In this document: in pieces, positions 51,888 through 59,222 of the stretch | How the letters are laid out: each line of letters starts with the position of its first letter | Position numbering within the stretch: position 1 is the stretch's first letter | Assembly (NCBI GenBank): GCA_964529005.1 | Contig: CAZGUH010000008.1 | Coordinates: 44,797-108,796 of the forward strand | From: CAZGUH01 sp964529005 | Lineage (GTDB): Bacteria; Actinomycetota; Acidimicrobiia; Acidimicrobiales; Ilumatobacteraceae | DNA: 64,000 bases | Direction of reading: 5' to 3' | Position numbers and translations under genes: made by a program | The notes under the pieces: model-generated | What the model was told of the DNA's origin: nothing | The model's database searches: none | Seen by the model: only the letters and a program-made list of their open reading frames with translations

Positions 51888-53627
51888 TCAGTCGCAGGAG
51901 AACTCGGTCGAGGGCAACACGCCCTTGCGATCCGAGCCGGGCGCGTCCTGCTCGGGAGCGACCGAGGGCAGCGTCGTCGAGCCGGCATCGGGCGGCTCGA
52001 TCGACGCGGTGTCGGGCGGCGCCGCCGAGGCCGACAACGCCGACAACGCCGGCGTGGCGCCCGCGGTCTGGTCGCCCTCGGTCGGCGGGCTGGTGTCCGA
52101 CGTGGTCGTGACCTGGTCGGGCGCCGAGGCGAGCGCGGCCTCGCCGCGGAAGATCGCCAGGATGGCCTGCATGTTCTCGCCGTCGAGCAGCGGTTGCTGC
52201 ACCGACTGACCGCTCTGGGTGTCGCCGCGAGACTCGATCTGGTACGTGCGCACGGTGTCGGGGTCGAAGTCGCGCAGCACGCCCGCGAGCTCGAGCATCT
52301 TGTTGATCGTCAGATCGGGGTCGACCACCACGTTGTCGATCGCTGCGTCGATCAGCCGCTTGGCGACGAGCGGCTCGGTGATGCCGACGCCGAGCGCGGC
52401 TGAGAGGGTCCGGCGGACGAAGTCCTGCTGGCGCGCGATGCGGGACAGGTCGCTGTAGCCGTCTGTGCGCCACTTCCCGGTCTCGTCGAGGAATTGCAGC
52501 TTGCGCGATCGGACGTAGGCCAACGCGTGCTCGCCGGAGAACGTGTAGCAGCCGGACTCGGGCACGTTGAGGCCCGTGCTCGTGTCGCGCACCGGGTAGT
52601 CGAACGGCACGGTGACGCCGCCGAGGGCGTCGACGATGGACAGGAAGGCGCAGAAGTCGACCTGCACGTAGTGATCGACGCCGACACCGAAGTTCTCCCA
52701 GATGGTGTCGATCAGGCGCTGAGGGTTGTTCGGTTCGTACGCCGAGTTGATCTTGCCCCGGGTGTTGCCGATGCGGACCCACAGGTCGCGGGGGAACGAC
52801 AGGATCGCGGCCTGCTTCGTGCCCGGATCGATCCGCATCACCATGATCGTGTCGCTGCGGCTGCCCCCGGCAGGGCCGAGGCCGCCGGCGAACGGCGAGT
52901 CGGGGTCGATGCAGTCACGGTTGTCAGCGCCGGTGATGAGGTAGTTCTTCGCCTCCGGATCGGCGGGCGGGAACGTCTCGACCGGCACGCCCCCCGGCGG
53001 CGCGGTCTCACCTGGAGCCAGTGAGCCGGGCGGGGCGGTGGCGGTGTTCGCCGGGTTGTTGATCGCGACGATCTGGCGGTCGTTCAAGGTGTTCGTCGAA
53101 TAGGCCACCGCGGCGGCCCCGACGAAGCAGGCGAGGATGATGAGGCAGTTGACCGCCAGCACGGCGCGCTGCGCCCACGACCGTCCCGGGCGTTGGGGCC
53201 GCTGTTCGCGCTCGGCGGGGGTGAGTCCGGTCGTGTTCTCGGTGGCGCGCTCCACCGGTTTGCTCTCGACGGCCGTGGCCGTGTCGCCGTCGAGCTTCGC
53301 GTCGCCGTCCCCCGCCCCCTCCGGCTCGGCGGTTTCCATCGCGTCGCTCGCATCGCTCGTCTGGCTTGCGTCGCTCGCCTCGCTCGCCTCGCTCGCCTCG
53401 CCGCTTTCCGACGCCGCGACCGCGTCGCCCGGTTCGGCCGCCTCCACCGGCTCGTCGAGCCGGGCGGATCGGGCCTCGTCGGGCATCGCATCGCCGTCGC
53501 GGGCGTCCTCGACCGGCTCGTCGTCGGACGCCGTCGGCGCGTCGATGCCGTCGGCGGGCTGCTCCTCGGGGAGATCGTCGTGGACGTCTGGATGGACGTC
53601 GGGATGGACGTCGGGGTCGTCGGGCAT
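51888..53627 (-). CDS. LytR-CpsA-Psr family cell-wall glycopolymer ligase
   Basis: 579 aa. About 140 residues of very acidic, repeat-rich cytoplasmic sequence (DVHP repeats, SEA/SDA repeats) come before one transmembrane helix (VLAVNCLIILACFVGAAAVAY). The extracellular LCP domain contains RSDTIMVMRIDPGTKQAAIL, SFPRDLWVRIG, VDFCAFLSIVDALGGVTVPF and LAYVRSRKLQ, with the arginines and aspartates that bind the polyprenyl pyrophosphate. LCP proteins attach arabinogalactan, teichoic-like or capsular polymers to peptidoglycan. A Ser/Pro/Thr-rich tail ends the protein. TAGCGT lies 9 nt before ATG 53627. Confidence 0.9.
   Translation of the reverse strand: MPDDPDVHPDVHPDVHDDLPEEQPADGIDAPTASDDEPVEDARDGDAMPDEARSARLDEPVEAAEPGDAVAASESGEASEASEASDASQTSDASDAMETAEPEGAGDGDAKLDGDTATAVESKPVERATENTTGLTPAEREQRPQRPGRSWAQRAVLAVNCLIILACFVGAAAVAYSTNTLNDRQIVAINNPANTATAPPGSLAPGETAPPGGVPVETFPPADPEAKNYLITGADNRDCIDPDSPFAGGLGPAGGSRSDTIMVMRIDPGTKQAAILSFPRDLWVRIGNTRGKINSAYEPNNPQRLIDTIWENFGVGVDHYVQVDFCAFLSIVDALGGVTVPFDYPVRDTSTGLNVPESGCYTFSGEHALAYVRSRKLQFLDETGKWRTDGYSDLSRIARQQDFVRRTLSAALGVGITEPLVAKRLIDAAIDNVVVDPDLTINKMLELAGVLRDFDPDTVRTYQIESRGDTQSGQSVQQPLLDGENMQAILAIFRGEAALASAPDQVTTTSDTSPPTEGDQTAGATPALSALSASAAPPDTASIEPPDAGSTTLPSVAPEQDAPGSDRKGVLPSTEFSCD
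53372..53398 (-). repeat. Three 9-nt tandem repeats inside the LCP gene
   Basis: Three identical copies of CGCTCGCCT (+ strand) encode Glu-Ala-Ser repeats in the cytoplasmic tail. Imperfect copies extend to about 53343, and a separate DVHP tract lies near 53580-53615. Copy number could vary between strains. Confidence 0.7.
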
Positions 53628-53636
53628 GCGACGGTC

Positions 53637-53642
53637 ACGCTA
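53637..53642 (-). promoter_or_regulatory. -10 element (TAGCGT) of the LCP-plsY unit
   Basis: TAGCGT is 9 nt before ATG 53627 on the minus strand. The divergent MscS element lies 53 bp away. Confidence 0.5.
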
Positions 53643-53695
53643 CTGGGGGAGCACCAGCGCAATGGGCTCACCACGATCTCCGGGCCAGCGGCTTG

Positions 53696-53701
53696 TAGCG
53701 T
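53696..53701 (+). promoter_or_regulatory. -10 element (TAGCGT) of the leaderless MscS-like gene
   Basis: TAGCGT is 7 nt before ATG 53709. It is the same hexamer as that of the divergent LCP gene. Confidence 0.6.
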
Positions 53702-53708
53702 GGCGCAG

Positions 53709-54599
53709 ATGCGCCACCTCGTGCAGACGCCGGGGCAGACCCCCGGCGGTGACCGCGCCGGCTGGGTCGAGCGGCTCGACGAGCTGCACCTGCTGACCCC
53801 GTTTCGGGTCGCGCTGATCTTCCTCGTCGCGCTGGTGCTGGCGCTGCTGGTGCGCCGGCTGGTGGAGCGGATCCTGCGCTCGGTGCTCGACCGCACACCG
53901 GGCGACCGGCCGCGCGCGGAGGTCCGCCACCGGGCGTTGGCATCGGCGATGCGCGGCGCGCTCGTCGGCATCATCTGGACGATCGCGGTGATCACGATCG
54001 TCAGCGAGGTCGGCGTCAACATCGGCGCGTTCATCGCCACCGCCACGATCGTCGGCGGCGCTGTGGCGTTCGGCGCGCAGACGTTGATCCGCGACGTGAT
54101 CGCCGGGTTCTTCGTGCTCGCCGAGGATCAGTACGGGATCGGCGACGACGTCGACCTCGGTCTGGCGTCTGGGTCGGTCGAGCGCATCACGCTGCGATCC
54201 GTGCGGTTGCGCGACGGCGAGGGGCGCGTCTGGCACGTTCCGCACGGCAACGTGTTGCGGGTCGCGAACACGTCGAAGTCGTGGTCGACCTGGCTCGACG
54301 TGCAGGTCGATCGCTCGAGCGATGTCGACAGCGCGCTGGCGGTGGCGGCCCGCCTCGGCCGCGAGCTGCGCGCCGATCCCGCCTGCGGGCCGTTGCTCAC
54401 CGGCGACCCCGAAATCGACGGCGTCACCGACGTGACCGACGACCGTCTCGTGCTGCGCGTGAAGGCCCCGACGGTGCCGAACCAGGGCGACGCGGTCCGC
54501 CGCGCATGGAGGCTGCGCGTGCTCCAGGCGTTCCGCGACGGGGAGCTGGCCGCGCCCGGCGCGCTCGGCGGTTCGGTGTCGCCGGAGGCGTCCGGCTGA
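53709..54599 (+). CDS. Small-conductance mechanosensitive channel (MscS family)
   Basis: 296 aa. Two or three hydrophobic helices (ALIFLVALVLALLVRRLV; GALVGIIWTIAVITIVSEVG) lead to the pore helix NIGAFIATATIVGGAVAFGAQ with the Gly/Ala packing seen in MscS TM3. The beta domain (GDDVDLGLASGSVERITLRSVRLRD, VWHVPHGNVLRVANTSK) follows. It would release osmolytes on hypo-osmotic shock. The start ATG 53709 agrees with the -10 spacing; the long upstream reading is antisense to the LCP gene. Confidence 0.9.
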   Translation: MRHLVQTPGQTPGGDRAGWVERLDELHLLTPFRVALIFLVALVLALLVRRLVERILRSVLDRTPGDRPRAEVRHRALASAMRGALVGIIWTIAVITIVSEVGVNIGAFIATATIVGGAVAFGAQTLIRDVIAGFFVLAEDQYGIGDDVDLGLASGSVERITLRSVRLRDGEGRVWHVPHGNVLRVANTSKSWSTWLDVQVDRSSDVDSALAVAARLGRELRADPACGPLLTGDPEIDGVTDVTDDRLVLRVKAPTVPNQGDAVRRAWRLRVLQAFRDGELAAPGALGGSVSPEASG

Positions 54600-54614
54600 G
54601 CTCCCCCGCCCGAC

Positions 54615-54620
54615 TACCTT
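54615..54620 (+). promoter_or_regulatory. -10 element (TACCTT) of the leaderless nitrobindin-like gene
   Basis: TACCTT is 7 nt before ATG 54628, and starts 15 bp after the MscS stop. TTG 54619 falls inside the hexamer and is rejected. Confidence 0.6.
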
Positions 54621-54627
54621 GTGCGCG

Positions 54628-55182
54628 ATGTCGAACGAATGGGGACCTCTGGCAGCGTTGGCGGGCGAATGGGAAGGCGACGGCGGTCTCGACCGTGCGT
54701 TCTCGCACGTGCGCGGCCAGGTGCTCGACACGCCGTACCGCGAGCGGGTCACGATGAAGCCGTTCGGGCCGGTGCAGAACGGCGCGCAGACCCTGTACGG
54801 GCTGGACTACCGCACCGCGATGTGGCGCGGCAGCGAGGAGAACCCGTTCCACACGGAGGTCGGCTACTGGCTGTGGGACAGCGCAACCGGTGAGGTCCTG
54901 CGCGGCTTCGTCGTGCCGCGCGGCATCACGGTGCTCGCCGGCGGGGAAGCGCCGGCCGACAGCACCCGCTTCACGATGCGCGCCTCGATCGGCGATCCGC
55001 AGTACGCGATCAGCGAGAACGCCTACCTCACGAAAGCGGCCAGCTCGGTCAGCTACGAGGTCACGATCGAGACGAACCCCGACGGGACATGGTCGTACGC
55101 CGAGACCACCATGCTGCGGATGACCGAGTTCCCCGAGCTGTTCGCCCACACCGACCACAACACACTGCGGCGCATCGGCTGA
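54628..55182 (+). CDS. Nitrobindin-like haem-binding beta-barrel protein (THAP4/DUF1794)
   Basis: 184 aa, predicted all-beta. GPLAALAGEWEGDGGLDRAF is the family start (LAGxWxGxG). YRERVTMKPFGPVQNGAQTLYGLDYRTAMWR and FHTEVGYWLWDSATGEVLRGFVVPRGITVLAGG follow the ten-strand nitrobindin barrel. A histidine near residue 150 of nitrobindins binds ferric haem; here candidates lie near the C-terminus (FAHTDHNTL). Nitrobindins bind or detoxify NO/peroxynitrite. The peroxiredoxin gene tpx is the convergent neighbour, so a redox role fits. Confidence 0.8.
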   Translation: MSNEWGPLAALAGEWEGDGGLDRAFSHVRGQVLDTPYRERVTMKPFGPVQNGAQTLYGLDYRTAMWRGSEENPFHTEVGYWLWDSATGEVLRGFVVPRGITVLAGGEAPADSTRFTMRASIGDPQYAISENAYLTKAASSVSYEVTIETNPDGTWSYAETTMLRMTEFPELFAHTDHNTLRRIG

Positions 55183-55203
55183 GGGGCGATCCACCGCCCG
55201 GAA

Positions 55204-55701
55204 TCACTCCAGCGCGACCAGCGCGGCGTCGTAATCGGGCTCCTGCGAGATGTCGGGCACCAGCTCGGTGTGCACCACGGAGCCCTTGTCGTCGATGACG
55301 ACGACCGATCGCGCGAGCAGGCCCTTCATCGGGCTGTCCGCGAGGGTCACGCCGTAGGCCTCGCCGAAGTCGCTGCGGAACGTCGACCCCGTCGTGACGT
55401 TCTCGATGCCTTCGGCCCCGCAGAACCGCTTGTGGGCGAAGGGCAGGTCGGCCGACACGCACAGCACCGTCGTGTTGTCGAGGTTGGCGGCGAGCTCGTT
55501 GAAGCGGCGGACGCTCATCGCGCAGACGGCGGTGTCGATGCTGGGGAAGATGTTCAGCACCACACGCGTGCCCTGGAGGGACGCCGAGTCGATCTGGCTC
55601 AGGTCCGACGTGGTCAGCGAGAACGACGGCGCGGGCGCGCCGACGGAAGGCAGGTCGCCGACGGTGTGGACGGGGTTTCCGCGGAGCTTGGTCTCGGCCA
55701 T
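55204..55701 (-). CDS. tpx: Thiol peroxidase (Tpx-type peroxiredoxin)
   Basis: 165 aa, full length. FPSIDTAVCAMSVRRFNELAA holds the peroxidatic cysteine in the TxxC context of Tpx, and FAHKRFCGAEGIENV holds the resolving cysteine, so an atypical 2-Cys mechanism is expected. It reduces H2O2 and alkyl peroxides with thioredoxin. The start is ATG 55701. The VTT-protein gene ends 16 bp upstream on the same strand, so the two may be co-transcribed; a TAACAA hexamer 6 nt before the ATG is a weaker own-promoter candidate. Confidence 0.94.
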   Translation of the reverse strand: MAETKLRGNPVHTVGDLPSVGAPAPSFSLTTSDLSQIDSASLQGTRVVLNIFPSIDTAVCAMSVRRFNELAANLDNTTVLCVSADLPFAHKRFCGAEGIENVTTGSTFRSDFGEAYGVTLADSPMKGLLARSVVVIDDKGSVVHTELVPDISQEPDYDAALVALE

Positions 55702-55717
55702 GGCGCCTTGTTAGCAC

Positions 55718-56452
55718 TCAGCGGAGGTCGTCGTGCGCGGGCGCCGATTCTGCGGCCGGCTCGCGACTGGCCTCGTCGGCGGCCTCGGCGACGACGGCGA
55801 CCGCCGCCTTGGCCTTGAAACCGGCCTGCACGAAGGTGACGGCGAACAGCCCGCCGACGATCCACCACTGGTATTTCTCGATGGCGTCGAGGAACCAGCG
55901 GATCTCGTCCTCGAAGACCTTTCCGCCGATCCACAGCACCACCAGCTTGCCGATCGCCCCGAGCACCATCATCGCCCCGAACAGCCGCATGCTCATCCGC
56001 CGGTGCCCGGCCATCATGCACACGAGGTTGCTGCCCGGCATGAACAGCACCAGCAGCCAACCGGCGCGGTCGATGCCGGCCTGGAACCAGCGGTAGATCG
56101 GGGGCAGCTCGCCCAGCTGCTCCTCGGACCAGCGCAGGAACCGGGTGCCGAACCATCGTCCGACGACGTAGAGCACCGCGCCGACGACGACGATCTTGAG
56201 GAAGCCGATGATCGCGTAGGCAAGCGGATCGATGTAGGGCACGGACGCGAAGAGGTTGCGATTGCGCGCGGACAGCAGCAGGACGACGACGGGACGCTCG
56301 TCGATCCAGGCCGGACCGATGTTGGACCCGAACGTGCCGCTCACGAACAGCAGCCCGGCGACCACGAGGATCGCTCGCTTGGCCCAGACCGGCGGGGCGA
56401 CGCCGCTGCCCGCGGGAGCGGAGAAAGCCGCAGGCGCGTCCGACAGTCCCAT
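55718..56452 (-). CDS. DedA/VTT-like membrane protein
   Basis: 244 aa with about four to five helices: AILVVAGLLFVSGTFGSNIG; YAIIGFLKIVVVGAVLYVVGR; a loop with WFGTRFLRWSEEQLGELPPI; then LLVLFMPGSNLVCMMAGHRR and GAMMVLGAIGKLVVLWIGG. The GRWFG and F-x-PGSN-x-x-x-x-x-AG pattern resembles the DedA/SNARE-associated (VTT) fold of undecaprenyl-phosphate or phospholipid flippases, but in shortened form. The C-terminus is Ala/Glu-rich. ATG 56452 is 7 nt from TAGCGT. tpx is next in the same direction. Confidence 0.68.
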   Translation of the reverse strand: MGLSDAPAAFSAPAGSGVAPPVWAKRAILVVAGLLFVSGTFGSNIGPAWIDERPVVVLLLSARNRNLFASVPYIDPLAYAIIGFLKIVVVGAVLYVVGRWFGTRFLRWSEEQLGELPPIYRWFQAGIDRAGWLLVLFMPGSNLVCMMAGHRRMSMRLFGAMMVLGAIGKLVVLWIGGKVFEDEIRWFLDAIEKYQWWIVGGLFAVTFVQAGFKAKAAVAVVAEAADEASREPAAESAPAHDDLR

Positions 56453-56459
56453 CGATCCG

Positions 56460-56465
56460 ACGCTA
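56460..56465 (-). promoter_or_regulatory. -10 element (TAGCGT) of the leaderless VTT gene
   Basis: TAGCGT is 7 nt before ATG 56452 (minus). It shares two bases with the divergent TACCGT at 56464-56469, so the two promoters should exclude each other. Confidence 0.6.
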
Positions 56466-56469
56466 CCGT
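56464..56469 (+). promoter_or_regulatory. -10 element (TACCGT) of the ferritin-like diiron gene
   Basis: TACCGT on the plus strand, giving a leader of about 23 nt that contains GAGGAG before ATG 56499. GTG 56475, 5 nt downstream, is the leaderless alternative. Confidence 0.5.
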
Positions 56470-56498
56470 CGCGAGTGTCGACCGTGCAGAGGAGTGAG

Positions 56499-57650
56499 AT
56501 GGTCGCCGCCGACGCACACCGAGCCGCAGACACCGCCGCAGACACCGACGCACGCCGGGGCGAATCCGAGCGCAGCGAAGGGTCCTCGCGCGCCGCCGAC
56601 TTGGAAGCGATCCTGGGCGTCGCCAACACCGACGTCGACGTCGTCCGCCACGTCGTGCCGGATCACGCCGACGCCATCTTCACGTGGGACTACTCGCTCG
56701 CTCGGCCGGCGCTGCGCCGGCTGTACGAAAAGGCCAAGACCGGGCAGTGGAACGCGACGACCGACTTGCCGTGGGACACCGAGGTCGACATCGCCCACAC
56801 CGTCGCCACCGACCAGCTCGCCGTGCTGGCGGGGCTCGATCCCAACCTCTACGACGGCACCGTGATCGAGAAGTGGGGCGCCGAAGAGTGGTTGGCGTTC
56901 GGCATCGAGAACCGTAGGTGGACGCTGTCGCAATTCCTCCACGGAGAGCAGGGGGCGCTGCTGTGCACGGCGAAGATCGTCGAGACCGTGCCGTGGCACG
57001 ACGCCAAGCTCTACGCCAGCACGCAGGTGCTCGACGAGGCCCGTCACGTCGAGGTGTTCAGCCGGTACGTCGACGAGAAGCTCGGGGGCGGCTACCAGAT
57101 CAACGCCCACCTGCGCATGCTGCTCGACGACATCGTCCGCGACAGTGCCTGGGACATGACCTATCTCGGCATGCAGGTGATGGTCGAAGGCCTCGCCCTC
57201 GCCGCGTTCGGCTTCATGCATCAGCTCACCGAGGAGCCGTTGCTGAAGCAGCTGCTGCGCTACGTGATGAGCGACGAAGCCCGCCATGTCGCGTTCGGCG
57301 TGCTGTCGTTGAAGGAGGTCTACGACGGCATGTCCGACGCCGAGCTCCGGGTGCGTCAAGAGTTCGCCTTCGAGGCTGCGGTCCGGATGCGTGACCGCTT
57401 CATGAGCCAGGAGGTCTGGGAGCGCCTCGGCGTCAACCCGCGCGACATCGTGCCGATCGTCACGCGCGACCCGACACGGCGGACGTTCCAGCAGATGCTG
57501 TTCTCCAAGATCGTGCCCAACTGCAAGAAGCTGGGGCTGCTCGACCGCAACGAGGGGTGGCTGCGCCGACGCTTCGAGGAGATGAACGTCATCCAGTTCG
57601 AGGATTGGGAGAACACGGGGGAGGAGTACCTCAAGTTCGCCCTTGCCTGA
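56499..57650 (+). CDS. Ferritin-like diiron protein
   Basis: 383 aa. After a low-complexity N-terminus (residues 1-40) comes an all-helical domain. It has two ExxH motifs in nearly the same setting, LDEARHVEVFSRY and SDEARHVAFGVLSL, about 80 residues apart. Extra glutamates in FLHGEQGALLC and VEGLALAAF complete a typical four-Glu/two-His diiron site. The layout fits a diiron oxygenase or R2-like oxidase rather than iron-storing ferritin. The substrate is unknown. ATG 56499 has GAGGAG 4 nt upstream. It is divergent from the VTT gene and precedes the dapA gene group. Confidence 0.78.
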   Translation: MVAADAHRAADTAADTDARRGESERSEGSSRAADLEAILGVANTDVDVVRHVVPDHADAIFTWDYSLARPALRRLYEKAKTGQWNATTDLPWDTEVDIAHTVATDQLAVLAGLDPNLYDGTVIEKWGAEEWLAFGIENRRWTLSQFLHGEQGALLCTAKIVETVPWHDAKLYASTQVLDEARHVEVFSRYVDEKLGGGYQINAHLRMLLDDIVRDSAWDMTYLGMQVMVEGLALAAFGFMHQLTEEPLLKQLLRYVMSDEARHVAFGVLSLKEVYDGMSDAELRVRQEFAFEAAVRMRDRFMSQEVWERLGVNPRDIVPIVTRDPTRRTFQQMLFSKIVPNCKKLGLLDRNEGWLRRRFEEMNVIQFEDWENTGEEYLKFALA

Positions 57651-57699
57651 CCCCAGGCTCATGTGCCCTGCGTAGGGGACGGTGGCCAGATTGATCGCG

Positions 57700-57705
57700 T
57701 ACGAT
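57700..57705 (+). promoter_or_regulatory. -10 element (TACGAT) before the winged-helix-dapA unit
   Basis: TACGAT is 9 nt before ATG 57715. GTG 57709 is only 3 nt away and would be too close. Confidence 0.45.
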
Positions 57706-57714
57706 CGAGTGTCG

Positions 57715-58332
57715 ATGACCTCCGACGTGGCCGATGCTCGTTTCCGCGCCATGCACGCGCTGCGGATCAAGGGCTTCGCCAAGGTGGAGGTCGTCGCCGA
57801 GGTCGCGGATCTCGATCCCGACGTCGTGTCCGACGTCCTGCATGCCTTGGCCGCCGACGACCTCGCCGCCTTCCGGGAAGCGAGGTCGCTCTGGCAGCTC
57901 ACCCCCGCGGGGCGCTCCGCGCACGGCGCGGCGCTCGGCGCCGCAGCGGCCGACGGGGCGCGCACGCTGAGCGGCGCCTGTGCCGACTTCTTGAAGCTCA
58001 ACGAGAGGTTCAAGGAGCTCTGCGGCCAATGGCAGATGCGCGACGGCCAGCCCAACGATCACGACGATCCAGCGTACGACCGCGGTGTCGTCGACCAGCT
58101 GGCAGCGCTGCACGACGACACGCGGCCGGTGCTCAGCGCCCTCACCGAGGCACTGCCTCGCCTCGGCCCGTATTCCCGCCGGCTGGAACGAACCTGCCGG
58201 CGAGTCCTGGAGGGTGAAAACAATATGTTCACCGGTGTGATGTGCGGCAGCTATCACGATGTGTGGATGGAGCTGCACGAAGACCTGATCCTGACCCAAG
58301 GGATTCACCGCCCGAGCGAGGAGTCGTTCTGA
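57715..58332 (+). CDS. Winged-helix protein co-translated with dapA, function unknown
   Basis: 205 aa. Residues 1-75 form a probable winged helix: RFRAMHALRIKGFAKVEVVA, then DPDVVSDVLHALAADDLAAF, SLWQLTPAGRSAHGA. The rest is helical (FLKLNERFKELCGQWQMRD, LHDDTRPVLSALTEALPRLG), ending in GSYHDVWMELHEDLILTQGI. I do not recognise the family; the shape suggests a ligand-responsive regulator. Its stop overlaps the dapA ATG (TGATG), so translation of dapA depends on it. It could sense an amino acid or an acyl compound. Confidence 0.6.
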   Translation: MTSDVADARFRAMHALRIKGFAKVEVVAEVADLDPDVVSDVLHALAADDLAAFREARSLWQLTPAGRSAHGAALGAAAADGARTLSGACADFLKLNERFKELCGQWQMRDGQPNDHDDPAYDRGVVDQLAALHDDTRPVLSALTEALPRLGPYSRRLERTCRRVLEGENNMFTGVMCGSYHDVWMELHEDLILTQGIHRPSEESF

Positions 58333-59222
58333 TGTCCCGATTCGGGCGCGTGCTCACGGCGATGGTCACGCCGTTCCACGCCGACGGCAGCCTCGACCTC
58401 GACGGCGCCGCCCAGTTGGCGCGGTGGCTCCAGCAGCAGGGCAACGACGGCCTGATCGTGGCCGGCACGACCGGCGAGGCGCCGGTGCTCACCGACGACG
58501 AGCGGCTGGCGCTGTTCGAAGCCGTGATCGGCGCGATCACCATCCCGGTCGTCGCCGGCACCGGCACGAACGACACCGCGCACTCCGTCCACCTCACCGA
58601 ACAGGCGGCCAAGCTGGGCGCCGCCGGGGCCCTCGCCGTGTGCCCGTACTACAACCGCCCCTCGCAGGCCGGGATCGAGGCCCACCTCGACGCGATCGCG
58701 TCGGCGAGCGACCTGCCCGTCGTCGTCTACGACATCCCCGTGCGCACCGGCCGCAAGATCGCCACGGCGACCCTGCTGCGCCTCGCGCATCGCCATCGCA
58801 ACATCGTCGGGCTCAAGGACGCGGCCGGCAACCCGGGTGAGACCGCGCGCGTGATCGCCGACGCGCCGGCGGGCTTCGAGGTGCTCAGCGGCGACGATTC
58901 GTGCACCTTGCCGCTGCTCGCGGTCGGCGCCACTGCCGTCATCGGCGTGGCCACGCACTGGACCGCGCCCGATCACGTCGAGATGTTCGACGCCTGGGAA
59001 CGTGGCGACACCGCCGGGGCCCGCGCGGCCAACGCCCGGATGCTCGAGAGCTTCGCCTTCGAGACCGGGGACGACGCGCCGAACCCGATTCCGACGAAGG
59101 CGATGCTGCGCACCCTGGGGCTGCCGGCCGGTCCGTGCCGGCTGCCGATGGGCCCCGAACCCGAGTGGGTGGAGAGCCGGGCGCGCGAGGTCCACGCCGC
59201 GCTGGTGGCAGCCCGTGGCTGA
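58332..59222 (+). CDS. dapA: 4-hydroxy-tetrahydrodipicolinate synthase
   Basis: 296 aa, a class I aldolase-type barrel. VTPFHADGSLD and GTTGEAPVLTDDER (pyruvate/Thr-Thr site) are followed by VCPYYNRPSQ (catalytic tyrosine) and IVGLKDAAGN (the Schiff-base lysine). It condenses pyruvate with aspartate semialdehyde to open the lysine/diaminopimelate branch; the next enzyme, dapB, is at 49848-50654. The ATG overlaps the previous stop. The RNase J gene starts 8 nt before its own stop. Confidence 0.95.
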   Translation: MSRFGRVLTAMVTPFHADGSLDLDGAAQLARWLQQQGNDGLIVAGTTGEAPVLTDDERLALFEAVIGAITIPVVAGTGTNDTAHSVHLTEQAAKLGAAGALAVCPYYNRPSQAGIEAHLDAIASASDLPVVVYDIPVRTGRKIATATLLRLAHRHRNIVGLKDAAGNPGETARVIADAPAGFEVLSGDDSCTLPLLAVGATAVIGVATHWTAPDHVEMFDAWERGDTAGARAANARMLESFAFETGDDAPNPIPTKAMLRTLGLPAGPCRLPMGPEPEWVESRAREVHAALVAARG

